Source of the DNA: B21-G16 sp003644825 [NCBI: Candidatus Zhuqueibacterota bacterium]
GTDB taxonomy: Bacteria; SM23-31; B21-G16
DNA length: 10,851 nucleotides
NCBI GenBank assembly: GCA_003644825.1
Contig: QNDJ01000024.1
Location: 1 to 10,851, forward strand
Reading direction: 5' to 3'
Each line of letters starts with the position of its first letter. Position 1 is the stretch's first letter. Shown piece after piece: positions 6,696 through 10,851 of the stretch. The position numbers were made by a program, and so were the translations under genes. Below the pieces are notes generated by a model. The model did not search any database and was not told the DNA's origin. It saw only the letters and a program-made list of their open reading frames with translations.

Positions 6696-7652
6696 ATGTA
6701 TTTGAACTCAGAAGATAAGGTTAAAGAGCTTAAACAGCAGATGAAAATTTCTCCAGAGAAGATAAGCATTTATCTGGAAAATTTTATCAGAAATTACACT
6801 AATAAACTTGAAAGAAATGGAACAATACTGGGTTTAAGCGGAGGGATTGATTCTGCAGTAGTAGCTTCCCTGTGTAAAAGGGCAGTCGGTTCGGAAAACA
6901 CTCTGGCTCTGATTATGCCAGAAAAAGATTCTGAAAAAGAGCATATCAGGGATGCTGTTAATTTTGCTAGAGAATTGAATATTGAATTTGAATTAATAGA
7001 TATAAGTAAGTATATTAAAAGTTTTGGAGCCTATAAATTATTTACCTTAAATAAACTTCCACTTTCAAAGAAACTTAAAAGAATCTTTGTTAGAAAGGCT
7101 TACGATTTTTATGAAAAAAAGACAGGAAAACCCCCTTTTTTAAGCAGTATATCGGGTTTTGAAGGAAAAGAGTTTGCTTCTTATCTTAAAAAAACCAATG
7201 CATACTATCGCATTAAACATAGAATAAGGATGTTGCTGTTGTATATGTATGCTGAACTTGAGAACAAACTTGTTGTTGGAGCTGCCAATAAAAGTGAATA
7301 TAAAATTGGATTTTTTGTAAAATATGGCTGTGATGATAATGCAGATATAATGCCTCTTCTGAATTTATATAAGACTCAGGTAAGAGAACTTGCAGTTTAT
7401 TTAAATATTCCCTTCAGAATTATAAAAAAGCCCCCATCTCCGGACATTATCCCTGGTATAACAGATGAAATTGCGACTGGAGTTCCCTATGAAAAACTTG
7501 ATTTAGTTTTACTAGCCTTAGAAAAAGGATGGAGAAATTCCAGGATAGCTGAAGTTTTGGAACTGGAAGAAAAAAAGATTATCTATGTCAAAAACTTAAT
7601 TGAGAAGTCGGAACATATGCGGAAAGTTTACGTGCCTGAAATTTTCATTTAA
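6696..7652 (+). CDS. nadE: NAD+ synthetase (ammonia-type, divergent, enlarged middle region)
   Basis: This enzyme family adenylates nicotinic acid adenine dinucleotide with ATP and amidates it with ammonia to give NAD+, the last step of NAD biosynthesis, in the cytoplasm. Numbering from the ATG at 6696 (318 residues), the ATP-binding P-loop SGGIDS is at 48-53, RIRM at 176-179, GAANKSE at 195-201, VKYGCDDNADI at 208-218, LYKTQVREL at 224-232 and PPSPDIIPGITDE at 246-258. No glutaminase domain is present. Differences from classical NadE: the Thr of GT-x-NKSE is Ala, TKYGD reads VKYGC, PSADL reads PSPDI, and about 35-40 extra, Lys-rich residues lie between the nucleotide-binding strands and RIRM (about 107-173). 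Usual length is 250-280. The frame is open upstream to a TTG at 6633, but ATG 6696 lies downstream of a promoter candidate; ATG 6741 is another possibility, and neither has a good ribosome site. It may be a specialised NadE subfamily, so activity is inferred. Confidence 0.82.
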   Translation: MYLNSEDKVKELKQQMKISPEKISIYLENFIRNYTNKLERNGTILGLSGGIDSAVVASLCKRAVGSENTLALIMPEKDSEKEHIRDAVNFARELNIEFELIDISKYIKSFGAYKLFTLNKLPLSKKLKRIFVRKAYDFYEKKTGKPPFLSSISGFEGKEFASYLKKTNAYYRIKHRIRMLLLYMYAELENKLVVGAANKSEYKIGFFVKYGCDDNADIMPLLNLYKTQVRELAVYLNIPFRIIKKPPSPDIIPGITDEIATGVPYEKLDLVLLALEKGWRNSRIAEVLELEEKKIIYVKNLIEKSEHMRKVYVPEIFI

Positions 7653-7670
7653 TATTGTTTGTATTTTATT

Positions 7671-8717
7671 TTACCATTTGAAAAAATATGTTAACCTTGG
7701 AATGATTTCCATATCAGGCTTTTTTCCGTTTATTTTACTGTAACTTACAAGCTCTATATTCGGAATAATATGGATATTTTTTTCGAGTAAAAAGTCTATA
7801 CCAAACAAAAAGAATTTTGATTTTGCATTGGTGTCAAATTTAATATAAGGTATCTTATCGCCTTCAGGAATCGGGTCAAAAACAAAGTCTACACGAGAAA
7901 TTCCTTTTATCTTTTCAGTAAAATTTCTTATATAAAATAGAGAAAGGAGTTCAAGTTTTATATCATTATTTTTGGTTCCATTCTGTCTGGTTTGCTGGAC
8001 AAACTGCACACCAAACCTGTGAATTTTTGTTCTGTAAGCCAGAAACCCCTGAAATGTGTATCTATCAAAATGACCGGGATAACCGTTCCAGTCGGCATAA
8101 ACTTCAACTGTCAGGTTATCAGTAAAATTATATCGTAGAGAAGCCATTACCATTTTTTCTTTATCTGTTTCAGATTTTATTCCATTTCCATTTGCAAGCA
8201 TCAGCCGGTAGCTTACGGTTTTTGATTTGTTCAGGGAGCCTTTAAAACTTATACCAAAATCTCTTGGATTACCAAATTTAAATAAATCAACAGCAGTCTT
8301 TTCCACAGAACGATATCCCCAGAAGCTTTCTACAAAACCCCAGGTTGGTGTAGGTGATATGCCAATGATAATTGAATGGTTGTTGTGTTTCCAGTTGAGG
8401 TAAGCATCTTTTACATAGGGCTCCAGTTTAGTTTTTGTTTTAAAATCTCCAGGGCTGTTCATTTCAAGACGAAGGCGAATGGAGAATGTGCGGCTTAAAT
8501 TTTTATCGAATGTAAAATATATGCGTCGAAACCAGAATCCATTCTCTTTCTCTATATTTTTGTTATGACTTGAAGCAATATAATAGATATCCCCGAACAT
8601 ATAGCCAGAGAACTCTGCATTTTCATAATTCTGAGATTTGTTTTTTTCTCCTGCAAAAGAATTAAAAGAAAAAGCGATTAACGAGGTCGTTATAATTCCA
8701 ACTATAATCTTCTGCAT
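7671..8717 (-). CDS. Porin-like outer-membrane beta-barrel protein
   Basis: This 348-residue protein has a clear signal peptide (MQK, hydrophobic 4-16, cut after SFA at 20-22). The mature part alternates aromatic and hydrophobic residues in short strands and ends in YFFKW, a terminal aromatic typical of outer-membrane barrels. Several segments resemble the phosphate-selective porin O/P (OprO/OprP-like) superfamily: FWFRRIYFTF at 61-70, YVKDAYLNWK at 101-110 followed by IIIGISPTPTWG at 116-127, and FGNPRDFGISFKG at 148-160. Substrate cannot be told; phosphate selectivity should not be assumed. The ATG at 8715-8717 is preceded by AAGG about nine bases upstream. A strong terminator separates it from the transketolase gene upstream, so it should have its own promoter within 8718-8765, where I find no convincing -35/-10 pair in very AT-rich sequence. 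Its stop is only 18 bases from that of nadE on the other strand, with no terminator between them. Confidence 0.75.
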   Translation of the reverse strand: MQKIIVGIITTSLIAFSFNSFAGEKNKSQNYENAEFSGYMFGDIYYIASSHNKNIEKENGFWFRRIYFTFDKNLSRTFSIRLRLEMNSPGDFKTKTKLEPYVKDAYLNWKHNNHSIIIGISPTPTWGFVESFWGYRSVEKTAVDLFKFGNPRDFGISFKGSLNKSKTVSYRLMLANGNGIKSETDKEKMVMASLRYNFTDNLTVEVYADWNGYPGHFDRYTFQGFLAYRTKIHRFGVQFVQQTRQNGTKNNDIKLELLSLFYIRNFTEKIKGISRVDFVFDPIPEGDKIPYIKFDTNAKSKFFLFGIDFLLEKNIHIIPNIELVSYSKINGKKPDMEIIPRLTYFFKW

Positions 8718-8765
8718 TTTCTTTTACCTTATAAGAAAGATTAATTAACATAAAATTATTTAAAT

Positions 8766-8801
8766 AAAAAGAAGGCAGATGAAACATCATCTGCCTTTTT
8801 T
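8766..8801 (-). terminator. Strong intrinsic terminator after the transketolase gene (hairpin readable on both strands)
   Basis: A perfect 11-base-pair stem (AAGGCAGATGA at 8772-8782 against TCATCTGCCTT at 8787-8797) closes a four-base loop. On the minus strand the stem is followed by CTTTTTATTT, the expected U-run, and it starts nine bases after the transketolase stop. On the plus strand it is followed by TTTTTT, so it could also end antisense transcripts. It insulates the porin gene from transketolase transcription. Confidence 0.9.
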
Positions 8802-8806
8802 AATGA

Positions 8807-10828
8807 TTAGTGTTTACTTTTATAGTAATCGAACAACTCTTTAGCGAGTTTGGCGATGTGTTCACCGCTTACTTCAAATTCTTTTACCAGTTCCCAGGGA
8901 TATCCAGATTCACCGAATCTGTCCTTTACCCCGATCATTCCCATAATGATTGGTTTTTCAAAGAGTTCTTTTGATGTTGTCATAACAGCAGCAACCCTGT
9001 TCCCGAATCCACCAACCTGATGTTCTTCTGCGGTTATAATAACATTTGTTTCCAGAACCGCTTTTATTATGGTTTCTTTGTCAATAGGCTTGACAGTATG
9101 CATATTCACAACCCTCGTTTCTATACCGAATTCTTCTTTTAAAATATAGGCAGCTCTCATTGCTTCAGGAACACTCGGTCCACAGGCAATAATAGCAATA
9201 TCCTCATTTTCTGATTTATAATCCGAGGCAAGGACCGTTTCGAAAGCATCGATGAATCTATCTTTTTCACCCCTGTATCTAATTACATTTGCTTTACCAA
9301 ATACAAAAGGAGTATCAGGAGTGGTAACTATCGGTGTTGCTTCTCTTGCGAATCTTATATATTTTGGTCCTTTAATATTAAACAGGAGGTATTCTGTCAT
9401 TCTTTTTGTCTCAACAGAGTCACAGGGAACAGCAACATGCATATTTGGTAGTCCACACATCTGGAATAATTCTTCAAGAGCCTGATGAGTTGCGCCATCT
9501 GGACCTACAGAAACACCACCATGAGCACCAGCAACAAAAACGTTAAAGTTCCCATAACAAACAGTAGTCCTGAGCTGGTCAAGGTTTCTGGCAGACGCAA
9601 AAGTTCCATAGGTGCCAATTACTGAAAGTTTTCCTTCTTTTGCAAGGCCTGCAGCTACTCCTGTTCCACTTTGTTCTGCTATTCCCATACTTAAGAACCT
9701 TTTTTTTCTCTCGGGATAGTTTTCATAGAATTGACTTATAGTAATTGAACCGGATATATCCTGCCCGAGACAGACTATTCTCTCATCATCTCCATGTTCA
9801 TTAAGGCATCTTCCAAATCCTCTTCTTGTTGGGTCCATATCAACTTTCATTTTATCGCCTTTATTCCAGAAGTAGTCTTTGCTGAATTTTGGCATTTTTG
9901 ATTCGAGTTTTATTGTAACTTTTTTCTGATAATCTTCGGCTTTTTTAAGCAATCTTTCAACATCGAGTTTATCTCTAAGACCGAGTTGTTCAATAGCGCT
10001 TTCCATCTGTTCTCTATTAGGTGCTTTTCCGTGCCATCCAGCCACATTTTCCATAAAATCTACACCTTTTCCCTTTATTGTATGGGCAATAATTACAGTG
10101 GGTTTTCCTTTATATTCTTTTGCAGTTTCGTAAGCTCTAATAATTTCTTCCATATTATGTCCATCAATTTCAATAACATTCCATTTAAAGCTTTTGTATT
10201 TTTCGACTATGGGGTCAATATCCATTACATCCTTTACCCATCCATCAATCTGGAGCCTATTTTTATCAAGGACGTTAATCAGGTTATCCAGTTTATAATG
10301 TCCAGCTTCCATAATTGCTTCCCATATCTGTCCTTCCTGATGTTCTCCATCTCCGGTTATGGTATAAACTCTGAAATTTTTATTATCGAGTTTTGCAGCA
10401 AGGGCTATACCAACTCCAATACTCAATCCCTGCCCTAAGGAGCCGGTGGATGCCTCAACACCTGCCAGTTTCAACCAGTGTGGGTGTCCCTGGAATGGAC
10501 TATAAAGTTTTCTTAAAGTTACAACCTCTTCAACATCAAAATATCCTGCCATACCGAGCCCTAAATATAAACTTGGTGCTTTATGACCTGTTGACCATAT
10601 TACCCGGTCTCTTCCATCCCAGAAGGGGTCATCAGGGTCATGGTTAATAATATGAAGATAAAGAGCCGCAGTAATATCCATAATTGATAAGGTACCACCT
10701 GAATGACCAGAACCAGCCGCATAAAGCGATATCATATTATATCCTCTCATTAATTTTGCAGCCTCTTTCAACTCTTCTATTGTATACTTTTTCCTGACTT
10801 TACCGGTTTTTGAATCTACTATTGGCAT
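8807..10828 (-). CDS. tkt: Transketolase (full-length, archaeal-like sequence type)
   Basis: Transketolase moves two-carbon ketol units between sugar phosphates in the non-oxidative pentose phosphate pathway, using thiamine diphosphate, in the cytoplasm. The 673-residue length is normal for the whole enzyme. N-terminal half: GSGHSGGTLS at 39-48 with active-site His42, STGHKAPSLY at 79-88, STGSLGQGL at 127-135, the cofactor/metal motif GDGEHQEGQIWEA at 159-171 with Asn190, and AGWHGKAPN at 263-271. A charged linker spans about 285-328. C-terminal half: GIAEQ at 382-386 with the catalytic Glu385, YGTFASARNLDQLR at 407-420, GPDGATHQALEE at 442-453, YIRFAR at 490-495, and a third domain from about 545 with EEHQVGGFGN at 601-610. 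Each half resembles the separate subunits of split archaeal/Thermotoga-type transketolases, here joined in one chain. All key residues are present, so it should be active. The start is fixed by a perfect Shine-Dalgarno site, and a strong terminator follows the stop. Other pathway genes are not in view. Confidence 0.93.
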   Translation of the reverse strand: MPIVDSKTGKVRKKYTIEELKEAAKLMRGYNMISLYAAGSGHSGGTLSIMDITAALYLHIINHDPDDPFWDGRDRVIWSTGHKAPSLYLGLGMAGYFDVEEVVTLRKLYSPFQGHPHWLKLAGVEASTGSLGQGLSIGVGIALAAKLDNKNFRVYTITGDGEHQEGQIWEAIMEAGHYKLDNLINVLDKNRLQIDGWVKDVMDIDPIVEKYKSFKWNVIEIDGHNMEEIIRAYETAKEYKGKPTVIIAHTIKGKGVDFMENVAGWHGKAPNREQMESAIEQLGLRDKLDVERLLKKAEDYQKKVTIKLESKMPKFSKDYFWNKGDKMKVDMDPTRRGFGRCLNEHGDDERIVCLGQDISGSITISQFYENYPERKKRFLSMGIAEQSGTGVAAGLAKEGKLSVIGTYGTFASARNLDQLRTTVCYGNFNVFVAGAHGGVSVGPDGATHQALEELFQMCGLPNMHVAVPCDSVETKRMTEYLLFNIKGPKYIRFAREATPIVTTPDTPFVFGKANVIRYRGEKDRFIDAFETVLASDYKSENEDIAIIACGPSVPEAMRAAYILKEEFGIETRVVNMHTVKPIDKETIIKAVLETNVIITAEEHQVGGFGNRVAAVMTTSKELFEKPIIMGMIGVKDRFGESGYPWELVKEFEVSGEHIAKLAKELFDYYKSKH

Positions 10829-10833
10829 AAAAT

Positions 10834-10840
10834 CCTCCTT
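10834..10840 (-). promoter_or_regulatory. Perfect Shine-Dalgarno site of the transketolase gene
   Basis: On the minus strand AAGGAGG ends five bases before the ATG at 10826-10828. It fixes the start and shows that this organism uses canonical ribosome-binding sites, at least for highly expressed genes. Confidence 0.85.
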
Positions 10841-10851
10841 TCTATTTTCTG

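Noticed and set aside
8718-8765. Palindromes TTAATTAA (8741-8748) and ATTTAAAT (8758-8765) as operator sites
   Set aside because: Expected by chance in nearly pure A/T sequence; no supporting symmetry or spacing.
9986-10647. Plus-strand open frames of 150 and 84 codons opposite the transketolase
   Set aside because: Antisense to a strongly conserved gene; Phe/Ser-rich composition expected from the complement of Lys/Glu-rich coding sequence.

Overview
The window is AT-rich bacterial chromosome with no mobile element, CRISPR, rRNA or tRNA that I can see. Four things suggest a Gram-negative lineage of, or near, the Fibrobacteres-Chlorobi-Bacteroidetes (FCB) superphylum, or a little-cultured candidate phylum such as WOR-3/Stahlbacteria or Cloacimonadota: PorV/PorQ-family outer-membrane proteins, a large GWxTD-domain protein, a beta-propeller protein ending in a YPNPF plus FlgD-like tail (as in type IX secretion cargo), and a transketolase of archaeal-like sequence. 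Good Shine-Dalgarno sites occur, including a perfect AAGGAGG before the transketolase, so translation is not of the SD-poor kind typical of Bacteroidetes proper. The lineage is inferred, not proven.

Layout: (1) 1-4439, plus strand, a tight gene row (gaps of 15, 8 and 34 bases) that looks like one operon: the C-terminal part of a surface protein with three Ig-like repeats of about 120 residues; a secreted seven-Asp-box beta-propeller protein with a C-terminal FlgD-like/sorting-type domain; and two paralogous PorV/PorQ-family outer-membrane proteins. (2) 4578-6521, minus strand, a 647-residue GWxTD-domain protein convergent with the operon. (3) 6522-6695, a divergent control region with a sigma70-like promoter candidate on each strand. 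(4) 6696-7652, plus strand, a divergent NAD+ synthetase with an enlarged middle section. (5) 7671-8717, minus strand, a porin-like outer-membrane beta-barrel. (6) 8766-8801, a strong intrinsic terminator. (7) 8807-10828, minus strand, a full-length transketolase.

The first four genes read together as a cell-surface export module: secreted repeat proteins encoded next to two beta-barrels of the family that shuttles or anchors type IX cargo. The GWxTD protein belongs to a family of unknown function typical of the same lineages. NAD+ synthetase and transketolase are housekeeping metabolism (NAD biosynthesis; non-oxidative pentose phosphate pathway) and appear unrelated to the surface module. No stretch over 300 bases lacks a gene. 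The largest gaps are 138 bases (4440-4577), 174 bases (6522-6695) and 89 bases (8718-8806).
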